Of a stretch of 58,096 nt of DNA, positions 17,792 through 27,938 are shown one piece after another (position 1 is the stretch's first letter; every line of letters begins with the position of its first letter). Position numbers and translations under genes: made by a program. The stretch is from NCBI RefSeq assembly GCF_002877365.1, contig NZ_MCWZ01000335.1, positions 1-58,096 of the forward strand, read 5' to 3'. Source of the stretch: Vibrio sp. 10N.261.55.A7 (GTDB taxonomy: Bacteria > Pseudomonadota > Gammaproteobacteria > Enterobacterales > Vibrionaceae). The notes below the pieces were generated by a model. It saw only the letters and a program-made list of their open reading frames with translations, searched no databases and was not told the origin of the DNA.

Positions 17792-17992
17792 CGCAGCGCT
17801 AGCCTGAACGGCTTGATTCTCTCTAGAATCAATTGGCTTAGCAATGCAATGTTGTGTTTGCAAACTCGGATTTCGAGTTAGGTAGATTTCTACCAACATT
17901 TTGTATTGGTTACCCAAGGACAAAATCAACTTCCTGTATTTTTGACCTGTCTGTCAAATTATCTTTCACCGCCTTTATGGCGGTGTTTTTTT
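17792..17992 (+). ncRNA. gcvB: GcvB small regulatory RNA
   Basis: Hfq-dependent RNA that represses many amino-acid and peptide transporter mRNAs. The 5' hairpin is TTGATTCT/AGAATCAA (17813-17832). The GU-rich R1 seed ATGTTGTGTTTGCAA is at 17849-17863. Hairpins AACTCG/CGAGTT (17863-17879) and GGTAG/CTACC (17881-17894) follow, then the conserved ACTTCCTGTA and GACCTGTCTGTC boxes at about 17930-17955. The terminator is CACCGCC/GGCGGTG with a T-run ending 17992. A -10 TATATT lies at 17780-17785, giving a start near 17792. Order and motifs match enterobacterial GcvB, and the divergent gcvA supports it. The exact 5' end is estimated. Confidence 0.92.
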
Positions 17993-18054
17993 ATCTAGCA
18001 AACCTTCCTGTACTGTTTCATTTCGAATCACAGCCCTTCGTGGATGCATAAAAA

Positions 18055-18084
18055 AACGCGAACCGTATAAATACGATCCGCGTT
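18055..18084 (-). terminator. Terminator of thiI
   Basis: AACGCGAACCGTAT pairs with ATACGATCCGCGTT (14-bp arms, one mismatch), with TTTTTT on the minus strand after it. It lies downstream of the thiI stop. Confidence 0.8.
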
Positions 18085-18144
18085 CTAAAGCAATGAATAG
18101 CGACTGAGCAGCATTATTACAATGGCTCAATCAACTTGAAAACG

Positions 18145-19593
18145 CTATGGGCGATAAACCTTAACGTTGCTATAACCTTGCTCTTGTAAATACAGTGCCT
18201 GTAAACGGCTCATCACGCCGCGGTCACAGTACAGTAGATATTCTTTAGATTGATCCAAGTCGCCAAACTTGCTACCAAGCTTAAAGAAAGGAATGTGCTT
18301 CACTTCAACGCCGTCAATCTCTAGAGGATTACCGTCTTCCTCATCTGGGCTACGAATATCAAGTACAATCGCGCTGCTGTCAGCTTCTTGCACATGCTCA
18401 ACTTCAGGTGCCGCTTTTTCGCTTTCTTTCGCAATGTCACGAATGTCCATCACACGAGCATTCGTCACAACATCGTCTAGAATAGAGAAATCGAACTTCG
18501 CTTCTTCCGCTTCCAGTTTCGCTTTGACGGCTTTAACCGTTGGCTTCTTAGAAATCACACCACAGTACTCAGGCATCGTTTTCGCAAAGTCTTCAGTACC
18601 GATGTCACGCGCCAAATCGATGATGTCTTCTTTGTCCCAGTTAATCAGTGGGCGAAGAATCAATGTGTCTGTGACGTTGTCGATGTGACGAAGGTTGGTC
18701 AGTGTCTGACTCGAAACTTGACCAAGGGCTTCACCCGTCACCAAAGCTTGAATGCCAAACTTCTCAGCAACTTGACCCGCCGCACGCATGAACATGCGCT
18801 TGAGCACCACGCCCATTTGACCGTCAGCGACCTTCTCTAAAATCTCACCCACAACAGGATCGAAATCAACGGAGATGAATTTCACTTTTGCTGAAGAGCC
18901 GTACTTGTTCCAAAGGTAGTACGCGACTTGTTTTACGCCAATCTCATGAGCAGGACCACCAAGATTGAAGAAACAATAATGCACCTTAGAACCACGTTTA
19001 ATGTGTAAGTAGCTTGATACACCAGAGTCGAACCCACCAGAAATCAGACTCAATAGGTCTTCTTGAGTTCCAAGTGGAAAACCACCTAAACCTTTATGAC
19101 GAGCGATAACCTGATTGAGTTTTTCATTGGCGATTTCAACCTTGACCGTCACTTCAGGCTTAGTCAATTTAACCTTCGCACTCTCAACCGCTTGATTAAG
19201 ACCACCACCCACATAACGTTCTAGTTCAATCGATGTAAAGTCATGCTTACCGCGACGTTTTGCGCGTACAGAGAACGTCTTGCCTTCAATGTTCGGGCGA
19301 TTCAATTCAAGCACTTGCTCGTAAATGTCGTGCAGATCTTTAAATTCAGACTGCTGAACTTCGAGCGAATGGTGAATACCAGGCGTTTGAGTTAATACCT
19401 CAAGCGTCTCTTTATAGTATTCATCGGTTTGCCCCGATACTTCGATATGGTCACGTCGGTTAAAAACCGCCACAGACTCAGTACGACTCTGTAGAACGTT
19501 ACGAATATTACACTCTAGAATCCTTGTGAAGCGCTTGCGCACCGAATCACTTTTTACAAAAATTTCTGGATGGGGCTTTACAATAAATTTCAT
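18145..19593 (-). CDS. thiI: tRNA 4-thiouridine synthetase ThiI
   Basis: Transfers sulfur to tRNA U8 and to ThiS for thiamine thiazole synthesis. 482 aa with all domains: N-terminal ferredoxin-like and THUMP (about 1-165), PP-loop ATPase SGGFDS (185-190), a disulfide-partner cysteine in [13 protein letters not shown], and a C-terminal rhodanese domain with the catalytic persulfide Cys456 in YCDRGVMSR. Same length as the E. coli protein. Upstream it lies 208 nt from pomB, with the pomAB terminator between. Confidence 0.97.
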   Translation of the reverse strand: MKFIVKPHPEIFVKSDSVRKRFTRILECNIRNVLQSRTESVAVFNRRDHIEVSGQTDEYYKETLEVLTQTPGIHHSLEVQQSEFKDLHDIYEQVLELNRPNIEGKTFSVRAKRRGKHDFTSIELERYVGGGLNQAVESAKVKLTKPEVTVKVEIANEKLNQVIARHKGLGGFPLGTQEDLLSLISGGFDSGVSSYLHIKRGSKVHYCFFNLGGPAHEIGVKQVAYYLWNKYGSSAKVKFISVDFDPVVGEILEKVADGQMGVVLKRMFMRAAGQVAEKFGIQALVTGEALGQVSSQTLTNLRHIDNVTDTLILRPLINWDKEDIIDLARDIGTEDFAKTMPEYCGVISKKPTVKAVKAKLEAEEAKFDFSILDDVVTNARVMDIRDIAKESEKAAPEVEHVQEADSSAIVLDIRSPDEEDGNPLEIDGVEVKHIPFFKLGSKFGDLDQSKEYLLYCDRGVMSRLQALYLQEQGYSNVKVYRP

Positions 19594-19723
19594 ACTTCAC
19601 TTCACAAGTTAATCGCGTACACGCAACATGGTTATCTGCTTGCATTGCCATCGTTTCCAATGGTCGCTGGATAATAACCGCTCTATAAGGGCGCAAGATT
19701 ATACACGAGGACGCAGATAGAAA

Positions 19724-19748
19724 AAAGGTGAGCATAACACTCACCTTT
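19724..19748 (-). terminator. Terminator of pomAB
   Basis: AAAGGTGAG (19724) and CTCACCTTT (19740) form a 9-bp stem with a 7-nt loop, followed by TTTC on the minus strand after six T in all. Confidence 0.8.
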
Positions 19749-19801
19749 TGATTCCGTTTCACTGAGCTTGAGATTGACTCATCACTGGCTTTCAGTCATC
19801 G

Positions 19802-20761
19802 CTATTGCTCCGGAATAACCGAAGGAACCTCATCACTATAAAGAGGCTCACCCTGCATGATGCTTATCTCTACACGGCGGTTTCGAGATCGCTGAGCTGC
19901 CGTATCATTCGGGCCCAAAGGCGCTGTATCTGCCATGCCTCGAACCCTTAGACGCTGATGCGAGAACCCTCTCACTTTCTCCATCTCTTGAGCCACAGAT
20001 ACTGCTCGTTGAGACGAGAGATCCCAGTTGGAACGATAAAGCTCAGAATCAAGACGCTGATCATCAGTGTGCCCTGATATACGAACAATCCCAGGAACAT
20101 CTTTTACAAGGTCAGCAATTTGCCGTACCAAAGGCCTAAATTTAGGCTGCAAGAACGCCGACCCTTCCGGGAACGCCCCTTTCTCACGGATTCGAATCAC
20201 GATCTGTTGGCCTAAATTCTCAACCTCAATCGCACCCTCTGCAATTTCTCGCTCTAATGCTTTCTTAATCGCTTCCTCTAGCACCTCAAGCTCTTGAGAT
20301 TGGGCTTGAGCTTGTTGCTGCTGTTGTTGTTGCTCTTGCGGGTCGGTATTTTGGTTATCTTTGGTTGACGTTTCAGGCGATTTACCGCCCGTCTGTTTTC
20401 CTTTGTCACGCTGATTGCCACCCGCTCTGTCTGATTCCCCTTCATGAAAATCGAGCGTCTGCTGGGTAATATCAATCGTTTGCTGCATGATGACGTCAAT
20501 TGGCGTTGGTTCTGGTCGCCCGGGTCTAAACTCTTGCGCAATGATACTTGTCCCTTTCGGAATGTCTTTAACTTCCAAACGGTTTTGTACACCGAAAGCA
20601 AATTTCATCGAACCTGCAATCTGCTTGAACTTCAGTACATCCATCTCTGAAAACGAGAGTAGCAGTACGAAAAAGCACATCAGAAGCGACATCAAGTCAG
20701 CAAACGTCCCCATCCACAGTGGCAGTCCGGGAGGGGGGCATTTTGGTTCTTCTTCATCCAT
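19802..20761 (-). CDS. pomB: Sodium-driven polar flagellar motor stator protein PomB
   Basis: MotB-type stator subunit that couples Na+ flow to rotation and anchors the stator to peptidoglycan. 319 aa. The single transmembrane helix contains the ion-binding aspartate in MGTFADLMSLLM (Asp22, equivalent to Asp24 of V. alginolyticus PomB). A linker with a Q-rich tract at about residues 143-149 follows. The OmpA-like peptidoglycan domain (about 190-305) includes VRISGHTDDQR and SQRAVSVAQEM. The start lies 10 nt after the pomA stop. Confidence 0.96.
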   Translation of the reverse strand: MDEEEPKCPPPGLPLWMGTFADLMSLLMCFFVLLLSFSEMDVLKFKQIAGSMKFAFGVQNRLEVKDIPKGTSIIAQEFRPGRPEPTPIDVIMQQTIDITQQTLDFHEGESDRAGGNQRDKGKQTGGKSPETSTKDNQNTDPQEQQQQQQQAQAQSQELEVLEEAIKKALEREIAEGAIEVENLGQQIVIRIREKGAFPEGSAFLQPKFRPLVRQIADLVKDVPGIVRISGHTDDQRLDSELYRSNWDLSSQRAVSVAQEMEKVRGFSHQRLRVRGMADTAPLGPNDTAAQRSRNRRVEISIMQGEPLYSDEVPSVIPEQ

Positions 20762-20771
20762 ACCGCGCTCC

Positions 20772-21536
20772 TTACTCGTTATCTACGTCTAGAGAACGTT
20801 TACCTTCATTGAGGTAGTTCTTCAGATAACTGTCGATAACACGAGGGTTCTGTCCATCTTGAATAGCGAGAACACCATCCATGATCAAACGGCGGTTCAG
20901 TTTTTCTTGTTCACGTCTTAATGACAGTTTGTCAGCGATAGGGAAGAACACCATGTTCGAGAGAATCGCACCGTAAAGCGTGGTCAACAAGGCAACCGCC
21001 ATTGCGGGCCCAATGGATTTTGGGTCATCCATGTTGGACAGCATCGCAACCAGGCCGACTAGCGTACCGATCATACCCATCGCAGGTGCAACATCACCAA
21101 AGGCTCGAAACACACTGGCACCAAAGTCGTGACGTTCATCGGTTAATACGATGTCTTTTTGTAATGCCGCACGAACCACATCCGCATCGTGGCCATCGAC
21201 CAATAAATCAATGCCTTTCTGCATAAAGCCATTGGTTATTTCCATCTCTTCTAATGCAAGGAAACCACCTTTACGCGCGGCATCCGCCATCTCAACGACT
21301 TTCGCGATTAAGTCTTCTGGCTCATCCACTTTAAACATGAAGGCTTTACCAGCAATCTTTGCAGCGCCAAAGAATTGCCCCATGGTAAATTTCATCAATA
21401 CAACGAAGGTAGAGCCACCTACAACGATCAATATCGAGGTGACATCAATGAACATCATGATGCTTCCGCCAAGAATCATCGCCATGATGACAAAGGCAAA
21501 ACCACCAATCAGTCCTAATAGCGTTGCTAAATCCAC
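20772..21536 (-). CDS. pomA: Sodium-driven polar flagellar motor stator protein PomA
   Basis: MotA-type stator subunit, 254 aa with four transmembrane helices. Typical segments are MDLATLLGLIGGFAFVIMAM, the cytoplasmic loop, and APAMGMIGTLVGLVAMLSNM in the third helix, which carries residues facing the sodium path. The length matches Vibrio PomA. It is the first gene of pomAB, behind a sigma-28-like promoter. Confidence 0.96.
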   Translation of the reverse strand: MDLATLLGLIGGFAFVIMAMILGGSIMMFIDVTSILIVVGGSTFVVLMKFTMGQFFGAAKIAGKAFMFKVDEPEDLIAKVVEMADAARKGGFLALEEMEITNGFMQKGIDLLVDGHDADVVRAALQKDIVLTDERHDFGASVFRAFGDVAPAMGMIGTLVGLVAMLSNMDDPKSIGPAMAVALLTTLYGAILSNMVFFPIADKLSLRREQEKLNRRLIMDGVLAIQDGQNPRVIDSYLKNYLNEGKRSLDVDNE

Positions 21537-21963
21537 AAAGCACTCCTCATGCTAACTATCAGCGAATATGTGATCGATACCAATCAAAAATGCACAATGC
21601 GACTGCTCAAATTGACGTTCTTCAATATTCTTAATAGTTGGTATTTTTTTGTCAGTTAAATAGTTATCGGCCCGATCATAAGATCTTTAACTAAATTATT
21701 GGAATGCCTTCAAACTATTTCACCACACAGATCAATATATAGTGACATTATTGCTAGTTTTTTTATCACAATGGCCAACGGTTTTATGGATAAGCCATCA
21801 CATAAATCATTCAGGCAAGCTTGGGACTACCATTTAGGTATAGAAAAGAGACCGTTTTAGCTCCACTTTTCTAACAATTTCTTTTGGTTAAATTTGACCA
21901 TCACCACGCCCTAAGGTAACTTTCGTCCATCTTTCTCAACTAGGCAGCTAAACTAGATAGATT
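21537..21963. other. Divergent pomA / xseB spacer
   Basis: This 427-nt gap holds the sigma-28-like promoter of pomA. The remainder (about 21700-21963) is A/T-rich and should contain the xseB promoter. I see no convincing gene or RNA in it. Confidence 0.5.
21664..21690 (-). promoter_or_regulatory. Sigma-28 (FliA) promoter of pomAB
   Basis: On the minus strand TAAAG (21689-21685) and GCCGATAA (21671-21664) are separated by 13 nt. GCCGATAA is the exact sigma-28 -10 consensus; the spacer is one base shorter than optimal. The start would be near 21655, giving a leader of about 120 nt. Motor genes are FliA-dependent late flagellar genes in V. cholerae, so this fits. Confidence 0.7.
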
Positions 21964-22206
21964 ATGGCGAGCAAAAAACCAGAAAACATGTCGTTTGAGG
22001 CAACCATAGACGAACTCGATTCCTTAGTTGATCAGTTAGAAAATGGAGATTTAGCCCTTGATGACGCATTGAAGAAATTCGAACGTGGCATCTCATTGGC
22101 TCGAGCAGGTCAAACAAAACTGAGTGATGCTGAACAGCGTGTCAGTATTTTACTGCAGAATGATGATGACGCTCCTCTAAGCTCATTTGAATCTCCATCG
22201 GAATAA
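21964..22206 (+). CDS. xseB: Exodeoxyribonuclease VII small subunit
   Basis: Small subunit of the single-strand DNA exonuclease VII, 80 aa of helical hairpin. Typical MSFEATIDELDSLVDQLENG and LDDALKKFERGISLARAGQ. It leads the conserved xseB-ispA-dxs operon, 15 nt before ispA. Confidence 0.95.
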   Translation: MASKKPENMSFEATIDELDSLVDQLENGDLALDDALKKFERGISLARAGQTKLSDAEQRVSILLQNDDDAPLSSFESPSE

Positions 22207-22221
22207 TATAGAAGACCCGCT

Positions 22222-23106
22222 ATGATTGAAGCGTTGACCGCTTATCAACAACAAAATAACCACGTGCTCAACTCGTGGTTAGATCGCTTGCCGTATCAAA
22301 ATAAAACCCTAGTTGACGCCATGCGTTACGGCCTATTGTTAGGTGGTAAACGTGCAAGGCCGTTTCTCGTCTATGCGACAGGAAAGATGTTAGGTTGTGA
22401 TGAAGCTCATCTCGACACCCCTGCCGCTGCCGTTGAATGTATCCATGCTTACTCGCTCATCCATGATGATCTCCCAGCAATGGATGATGATGAACTTCGC
22501 CGTGGCCACATGACTTGTCATATTAAATTTGACGAAGCCACTGCTATCTTAACGGGTGATGCCCTTCAAACCCTTGCTTTTACTATCTTATCTGAAGGTG
22601 AACTCTCTCAAAATGCAGAAGCCTACCGGATTAAAATGGTGCAATTCCTGGCTCAAGCATCGGGTGCGCAAGGTATGTGTGTTGGGCAAACATTAGATTT
22701 GGAAGCGGAAAACCGTCAAGTCACACTTGAAGAGCTTGAAGAAATCCACCGAAATAAAACCGGTGCGTTAATCAAATGTGCGGTTCGACTTGGTGCACTG
22801 GCTGCTGGAGAAAAGGGAATTCAAGTTCTACCGCAGTTAGATAAGTTTGCCGATGCCATTGGCCTTGCATTTCAAGTGCAAGATGACATCTTAGATGTTG
22901 TCGGCGACACCGAAACACTTGGAAAGCCTCAAGGCTCAGACCAAGAATTGAATAAAAGTACTTACCCTTCTTTACTTGGTTTAGACGGTGCAATCACGAA
23001 AGCACACACTCTATTGAACGAAGCACTTCAAGCTTTAGAATCGATCCCTTACAATACACGATCACTTGAAGAGTTCGCCCGATACGTCATCGAACGCAAG
23101 AACTAA
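22222..23106 (+). CDS. ispA: (2E,6E)-farnesyl diphosphate synthase
   Basis: Condenses isopentenyl diphosphate onto dimethylallyl and geranyl diphosphate to make farnesyl diphosphate for quinones, undecaprenyl carrier and hemes. 294 aa. The first Asp-rich motif [14 protein letters not shown] and the second [13 protein letters not shown] are both intact; [11 protein letters not shown] is the IPP-binding lysine region. Second gene of the operon, 19 nt before dxs. Confidence 0.97.
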   Translation: MIEALTAYQQQNNHVLNSWLDRLPYQNKTLVDAMRYGLLLGGKRARPFLVYATGKMLGCDEAHLDTPAAAVECIHAYSLIHDDLPAMDDDELRRGHMTCHIKFDEATAILTGDALQTLAFTILSEGELSQNAEAYRIKMVQFLAQASGAQGMCVGQTLDLEAENRQVTLEELEEIHRNKTGALIKCAVRLGALAAGEKGIQVLPQLDKFADAIGLAFQVQDDILDVVGDTETLGKPQGSDQELNKSTYPSLLGLDGAITKAHTLLNEALQALESIPYNTRSLEEFARYVIERKN

Positions 23107-23125
23107 ACATAATAAGCGCAATACT

Positions 23126-25003
23126 ATGACTCTTGATATTTCAAAATATCCAACATTATCACTGGCCAACACACCAGATGAGCTACGAAGTCTCCCTAGA
23201 GAAACGCTGCCTAAGCTGTGTGACGAGCTTCGTACATACCTATTGAACTCAGTGAGCCAATCTAGTGGCCACTTAGCTTCAGGCCTTGGTACTGTCGAGT
23301 TAACGGTCGCCTTACACTATGTCTATAAAACACCCTTTGATAAATTAATCTGGGACGTGGGCCATCAAGCCTATCCACATAAAATTCTGACGGGTAGACG
23401 CGACCAAATGTCCACCATTCGCCAAAAAGATGGATTGCATCCATTTCCTTGGCGTGAAGAGAGCGAGTACGACACGTTATCTGTCGGTCACTCTTCGACT
23501 TCCATCAGTGCAGCACTCGGTCTCGCAATCAGTGCCGAAAAAGAGAAGAAAGGCCGTAAAGTTGTCAGTGTCATTGGTGATGGTGCGATCACCGCAGGCA
23601 TGGCTTTCGAAGCGATGAACCACGCAGGCGATGTACATTCTGACATGCTGGTTGTTCTGAATGACAACGAGATGTCTATCTCTGAGAACGTTGGCGCACT
23701 GAATAATCACCTAGCGCAGGTGTTATCGGGTAATCTATACACCTCTATCCGCGAAGGCGGTAAGAAAGTACTTTCTGGCGTTCCACCCATCAAAGAACTG
23801 GTGCGTCGCACAGAAGAGCACCTAAAAGGGATGGTGGTTCCAGGCACACTATTCGAAGAGTTAGGGTTTAACTACATTGGCCCAGTCGATGGCCATGATG
23901 TCAATGAACTCATCAAAACACTCAAGAATATGCGCGAGTTAAAAGGCCCGCAATTCCTGCACATCATGACCAAGAAAGGCAAAGGCTATGAGCCTGCCGA
24001 AAAAGATCCGATTGGTTATCACGGTGTACCGAAGTTTGACCCGAGTCATTCTAGCCTTCCAAAGAGCGGTAGCTCAAAACCGACCTTTTCCAAAATTTTT
24101 GGCGACTTCTTATGTGATATGGCTGCGCAAGACCCTAAATTAATGGCTATCACACCAGCCATGAGAGAAGGCTCTGGAATGGTTCGTTTTGCGAAAGAGT
24201 ACCCAGAGCAGTTCTTTGATGTCGCTATTGCAGAGCAACATGCGGTCACTTTAGCAACAGGCATGGCTATCGCAGGTGACAAACCTATCGTGGCTATTTA
24301 CTCAACCTTCTTGCAGCGTGGCTACGATCAACTGATTCATGACGTAGCGATTATGGATCTTCCAGTCATGTTTGCTATCGACCGCGCAGGATTAGTAGGA
24401 GCAGACGGCCAAACTCACCAAGGCGCATTCGACATAAGCTTTATGCGATGTATTCCGAATCTGAGCATCATGACGCCAAGCGATGAAAATGAGTGCCGTC
24501 AAATGCTGTATACCGGCCACCAACACACCGGTCCTTCCGCGGTTCGTTACCCAAGAGGCAGTGGTTGTAGCTCAACAATCGATTCAACGTTTACCTCTCT
24601 AGAAATAGGTAAAGGTCGTTTGATGCGAAACTCGAGTAAGACAGAGGGAAGTAAAGTCGCGATTCTGAACTTTGGTACTTTCCTGCCTGATGCCTTAGAA
24701 GCGGCAGAAAACATGGATGCAACCGTTGCAGACATGCGATTTGTAAAACCGCTCGATGAATCGTTGGTTCGTGATCTTGTCGATAGTCACGACGTTATTG
24801 TGACTCTAGAAGAGAATGCGATTGCCGGTGGTGCAGGTGGCGCCGTGATCGAGTTTATGATGAGAGAGAAGCTGCTCAAACCGGTACTTAACCTTGGTTT
24901 GCCAGATCGCTTTATTGCACAAGGTTCGCAAGAAGAGCTGTACACAGAACTAGGGTTAGATGCGAAAGGAATTGAAGCGTCAATCAATGCATACCTCACA
25001 TAA
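23126..25003 (+). CDS. dxs: 1-deoxy-D-xylulose-5-phosphate synthase
   Basis: Thiamine-diphosphate enzyme joining pyruvate and glyceraldehyde-3-phosphate, the entry step of the MEP isoprenoid pathway and precursor of thiamine and pyridoxal. 625 aa. Key segments: [36 protein letters not shown] (ThDP/Mg site), [16 protein letters not shown] and [16 protein letters not shown]. The ATG at 23126 gives the family's [17 protein letters not shown] start; a longer in-frame reading from 23066 would overlap ispA and is not supported. Confidence 0.96.
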   Translation: MTLDISKYPTLSLANTPDELRSLPRETLPKLCDELRTYLLNSVSQSSGHLASGLGTVELTVALHYVYKTPFDKLIWDVGHQAYPHKILTGRRDQMSTIRQKDGLHPFPWREESEYDTLSVGHSSTSISAALGLAISAEKEKKGRKVVSVIGDGAITAGMAFEAMNHAGDVHSDMLVVLNDNEMSISENVGALNNHLAQVLSGNLYTSIREGGKKVLSGVPPIKELVRRTEEHLKGMVVPGTLFEELGFNYIGPVDGHDVNELIKTLKNMRELKGPQFLHIMTKKGKGYEPAEKDPIGYHGVPKFDPSHSSLPKSGSSKPTFSKIFGDFLCDMAAQDPKLMAITPAMREGSGMVRFAKEYPEQFFDVAIAEQHAVTLATGMAIAGDKPIVAIYSTFLQRGYDQLIHDVAIMDLPVMFAIDRAGLVGADGQTHQGAFDISFMRCIPNLSIMTPSDENECRQMLYTGHQHTGPSAVRYPRGSGCSSTIDSTFTSLEIGKGRLMRNSSKTEGSKVAILNFGTFLPDALEAAENMDATVADMRFVKPLDESLVRDLVDSHDVIVTLEENAIAGGAGGAVIEFMMREKLLKPVLNLGLPDRFIAQGSQEELYTELGLDAKGIEASINAYLT

Positions 25004-25132
25004 ACACAACGGAGCTTACTCAAACTAGGGCCGTACAATTAGAGATAAGACGAATAAGTAAAGTGGATGTCCGGTAATCTCTTTTCGTACACCCTACCCT
25101 TACCTCTGGCTTTAGCAAGAAAATAGGCAAAT

Positions 25133-25162
25133 AAAAAACCCTCGTTAGTACGAGGTTTTTTT
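25133..25162. terminator. Bidirectional terminator, dxs / amidase
   Basis: CTCG TTAGTA CGAG flanked by A and T runs, with an AACC/GGTT extension containing one bulge. It can end dxs (plus) and the converging amidase gene (minus). Confidence 0.75.
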
Positions 25163-25185
25163 AGTCAAAAGTGGCTTACGCTCTA

Positions 25186-26187
25186 CTATTGGTACATTGC
25201 CTGTGGGTGAATACCCATAACTTGACGTTCAGCTTTATTGGTTTCAAACATATCAAAGTTATATTTCTCGCCGTTCCATGTATCGTGGCGGTCTAGCACC
25301 CATTCACCATTGTTGCGATCCGTGTATACCGTCCACAATGTAGGGAATACATCACCCACATTTTTATCCAGTTGGTCATAACCAGCAAATGAAGTAGCGC
25401 CTGCTGCTTTGATTGCTACTTTAGCCGCCTCTGTGTCTGTCACGTTGCGGCTGTACATATCAGCGAGCACAGCCTTAGCACGTAAACGTCTGTCATATGG
25501 GCGAATACTAGAATCACCAACCGCAGATTCTTTATCTAGAGTCAAATGAAAGCTGAACTCAGGGTCATTCGACATATAAGCGGAACCCTCTTCTGTATAC
25601 ACTTTCATTTCACCAGCAATGAACTCTACAACTGCAGTGTTGCCCGCTTTGTCGGCAAATTGATAGTGAACAGGAGCGACTTCAGAGCAGTGTTCCATGT
25701 CATTATGTGGCGGTAAACCACAAACACCATTATTCACAACATCAACGCCTTCTAACGCAGCGACGACTTCATCAACCGATTTAAAGTTATCCACTGCCCA
25801 AGATGGGACATTGAGCGCATCAACATCTGGTCGGCCCTTCGTTGGTTCCGAAAACTCAGTGTAATCCTTACCCAAATATAGGATTCTAGCTTCAAGCCCT
25901 TCTTCATTCATCGCTTCTGCAGCGATACCAGGAAGAAAACTAACCACTTTCATTGATGCGTATTTTGATTTCGCTTCTACACCGTCATTGCCCGTTGCGT
26001 ACGTATTTTGAATGCCGGCACCATCGCCAACGACTTTAGCATCATCATGACCAAACCAGTCCATTGTACGAACCGATAATGCTGCCTCTCCGTTATTGTA
26101 AACCGATGTCGTACATGCCTGTGCTGTTGCGGCAATACCTGCAGTAACTGTCGCTGCTAACGCTAAAGTTAAGACTGTCTTTTTCAT
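25186..26187 (-). CDS. Secreted linear-amide C-N hydrolase (choloylglycine hydrolase / penicillin V acylase family)
   Basis: 333 aa with a signal peptide ending ATAQA before Cys25. Ntn-hydrolases of this family use an N-terminal Cys exposed by processing, and CTTSVY fits exactly. Other family features: SVRTMDWFGHD near the start, VPSWAVDNFKSVDEVV, HYQFADKAGNTAVVEF, MSNDPEF and the Arg in IRPYDRRLRA. The likely location is the periplasm. Natural substrates could be N-acyl homoserine lactones, bile amides or other amides; the sequence cannot decide. A LysR gene lies 123 nt upstream on the same strand and may regulate it. Confidence 0.87.
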   Translation of the reverse strand: MKKTVLTLALAATVTAGIAATAQACTTSVYNNGEAALSVRTMDWFGHDDAKVVGDGAGIQNTYATGNDGVEAKSKYASMKVVSFLPGIAAEAMNEEGLEARILYLGKDYTEFSEPTKGRPDVDALNVPSWAVDNFKSVDEVVAALEGVDVVNNGVCGLPPHNDMEHCSEVAPVHYQFADKAGNTAVVEFIAGEMKVYTEEGSAYMSNDPEFSFHLTLDKESAVGDSSIRPYDRRLRAKAVLADMYSRNVTDTEAAKVAIKAAGATSFAGYDQLDKNVGDVFPTLWTVYTDRNNGEWVLDRHDTWNGEKYNFDMFETNKAERQVMGIHPQAMYQ

Positions 26188-26310
26188 GATGAACCCTTCT
26201 GATTTATCTCAATTTGAAAAGGAACCGTTTCGCTGTCCCTTTAAGTTGTTTGTATATTAACGAGATAAATTCAATGGCTCGAGTTACCGCCTTTAAGTTA
26301 AACTTACAGG

Positions 26311-27186
26311 CTAATCGATTAACCCATCAATCAAAGTCATTCCAGCCACACCTATCGCTTGTGTCCATGTAATGTCGATAGGCCATGTGAGGGTACTGTT
26401 TAAAAAGTCGACTTGGAGCTGAACTAATTGACCACTTTCGACGAGTGGTTGCGCAAGTTGAGAAGGATAGAACGCGAATCCCATCCCCGATAGCAGCAGT
26501 TCTCGGATCTGATACAACCGGTCACATTGCACGACTTTTGGGCTATGTCGCATCGACTCAACAAGATCAGCCGTCGCAACCCTCCCAATACTTGGCAAAA
26601 GTTGAACGTACTGTGCTAAGTCAGCATTACCAATACCAGCTTTGATTCTTGCCAATGGGTGCGATGGGGCGCAAACAAAGCACCAATGAATTTCATCAAC
26701 CGTACTTATCTCGCATCCTCTTTTTGGAATCAACCCAGAAGGAGCAATCACCATATCCGCGCCCGACTCTCCTAACTCACTCAATCCAATCTCTTCGCTG
26801 TCTACTAGCACAAGTTCCAACTCTGGGTACTGATGCATAAGTTGAATGATCGCTTCTTGAAACCTTGGAAAAAAAGTCAGTCCATGAAGTGCGATGGTGA
26901 GTGTCGGCTCCACCCCCGATTTCAAGGACTTGGCCTTCTTCTCGATGGCATCAAGACGAGGAACAAGCTCAAGCCCTTGAAAATAAATAACCTTTCCAGC
27001 CGCTGTTAACTCTGGGGCTTTACCTGCTCGACGCTCAAACAAGATAATATCAAGATCAATTTCCATGTTTTGGATGACTTGATTGACCGCAGATGCACTG
27101 ACTCCAAACTTTCTCGCAGCCGCTGAAAAAGAGCCATGCTCTACAATAGCGTTCAGGTACATGAGTCTTTCTGTGGTTATTAGCAT
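26311..27186 (-). CDS. LysR family transcriptional regulator
   Basis: 291 aa. N-terminal helix-turn-helix: YLNAIVEHGSFSAAARKFGV, SASAVNQVIQNME. The effector-binding domain follows to the end. It lies directly upstream of the secreted amidase on the same strand and downstream of truC. The target is unknown; the amidase is the obvious candidate by position, although LysR regulators usually face their targets divergently. Confidence 0.87.
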   Translation of the reverse strand: MLITTERLMYLNAIVEHGSFSAAARKFGVSASAVNQVIQNMEIDLDIILFERRAGKAPELTAAGKVIYFQGLELVPRLDAIEKKAKSLKSGVEPTLTIALHGLTFFPRFQEAIIQLMHQYPELELVLVDSEEIGLSELGESGADMVIAPSGLIPKRGCEISTVDEIHWCFVCAPSHPLARIKAGIGNADLAQYVQLLPSIGRVATADLVESMRHSPKVVQCDRLYQIRELLLSGMGFAFYPSQLAQPLVESGQLVQLQVDFLNSTLTWPIDITWTQAIGVAGMTLIDGLID

Positions 27187-27197
27187 CGGCTATTCAC

Positions 27198-27938
27198 CTA
27201 CTTGGTGTCTGAAATATGAATGGGAGACTGCCATCCGAAACTCTCCATTAAAGATAGCCACGAGTCGTCAAATTGTGCAGTGAGAGTCAGTAATTCGTTC
27301 GTGTATGGGTGTTTGAACGAGAGTTTTGATGCATGCAGTAACAAACGGCGAGTATCATAATGCTCTCGATAGAGACGATTGTGCTTACCATCACCATGAG
27401 TGGTATCACCAACAATAGGGTGCCTTAGATGAGCCATATGACGACGTAGTTGGTGCTTTCTACCTGTCTTAGGCTTCATTTCCATCAAGCAGTAACGGCT
27501 GGTCGGAAAGTGGCCTGTGGAATAAGGCACTTCTACCTTTGCCAAAGGCTTGTATAACGTCACGGCATCCTGAGCTTCTTTCTCTTGTGACGCGAACTTA
27601 TCCGCAATTTTATCCAGCTCAACTTTTAGTGGGTAATCCAGCTCGCCACCTTCTTCTATCCAACCTCGAACAATGGCGTGATAGGTCTTCTCCATTTCAT
27701 GGTTGGCGAACATTGGCATCACTTGAGAAGCCACCTCGCTCGACAAGGCAAACACCAACACACCAGAGGTCGGCCTGTCTAAACGGTGTAGAGGGAAGAC
27801 GTGTTGGCCAATCTGATCACGCAATGTCTGCATGACAAATTGCGTTTCGTGCTTGTCTAGCCAGCTTCGGTGCACCAACATTCCAGCGGGTTTATTCACC
27901 GCAACCAAGTACTCATCTTGAAATAGAATTTCTAACAT
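27198..27938 (-). CDS. truC: tRNA pseudouridine(65) synthase TruC
   Basis: RluA-family synthase that makes pseudouridine 65 in tRNA-Ile and tRNA-Asp. 246 aa. Catalytic motif HRLDRPTSGVL (Asp54). GRKHQLRRHMAHLRHPIVGD is the conserved RluA helix-strand. It overlaps yqcC by 7 nt, the same pairing as in E. coli (yqcC-truC). Confidence 0.95.
   Translation of the reverse strand: MLEILFQDEYLVAVNKPAGMLVHRSWLDKHETQFVMQTLRDQIGQHVFPLHRLDRPTSGVLVFALSSEVASQVMPMFANHEMEKTYHAIVRGWIEEGGELDYPLKVELDKIADKFASQEKEAQDAVTLYKPLAKVEVPYSTGHFPTSRYCLMEMKPKTGRKHQLRRHMAHLRHPIVGDTTHGDGKHNRLYREHYDTRRLLLHASKLSFKHPYTNELLTLTAQFDDSWLSLMESFGWQSPIHISDTK

Noticed and set aside
17854..18051. 65-aa open frame in the gap upstream of thiI
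   Set aside because: It lies inside the GcvB RNA and its terminator and has no ribosome site.
23066..23125. 20-residue extension of Dxs
   Set aside because: It overlaps ispA, and the ATG at 23126 gives the normal family N-terminus.
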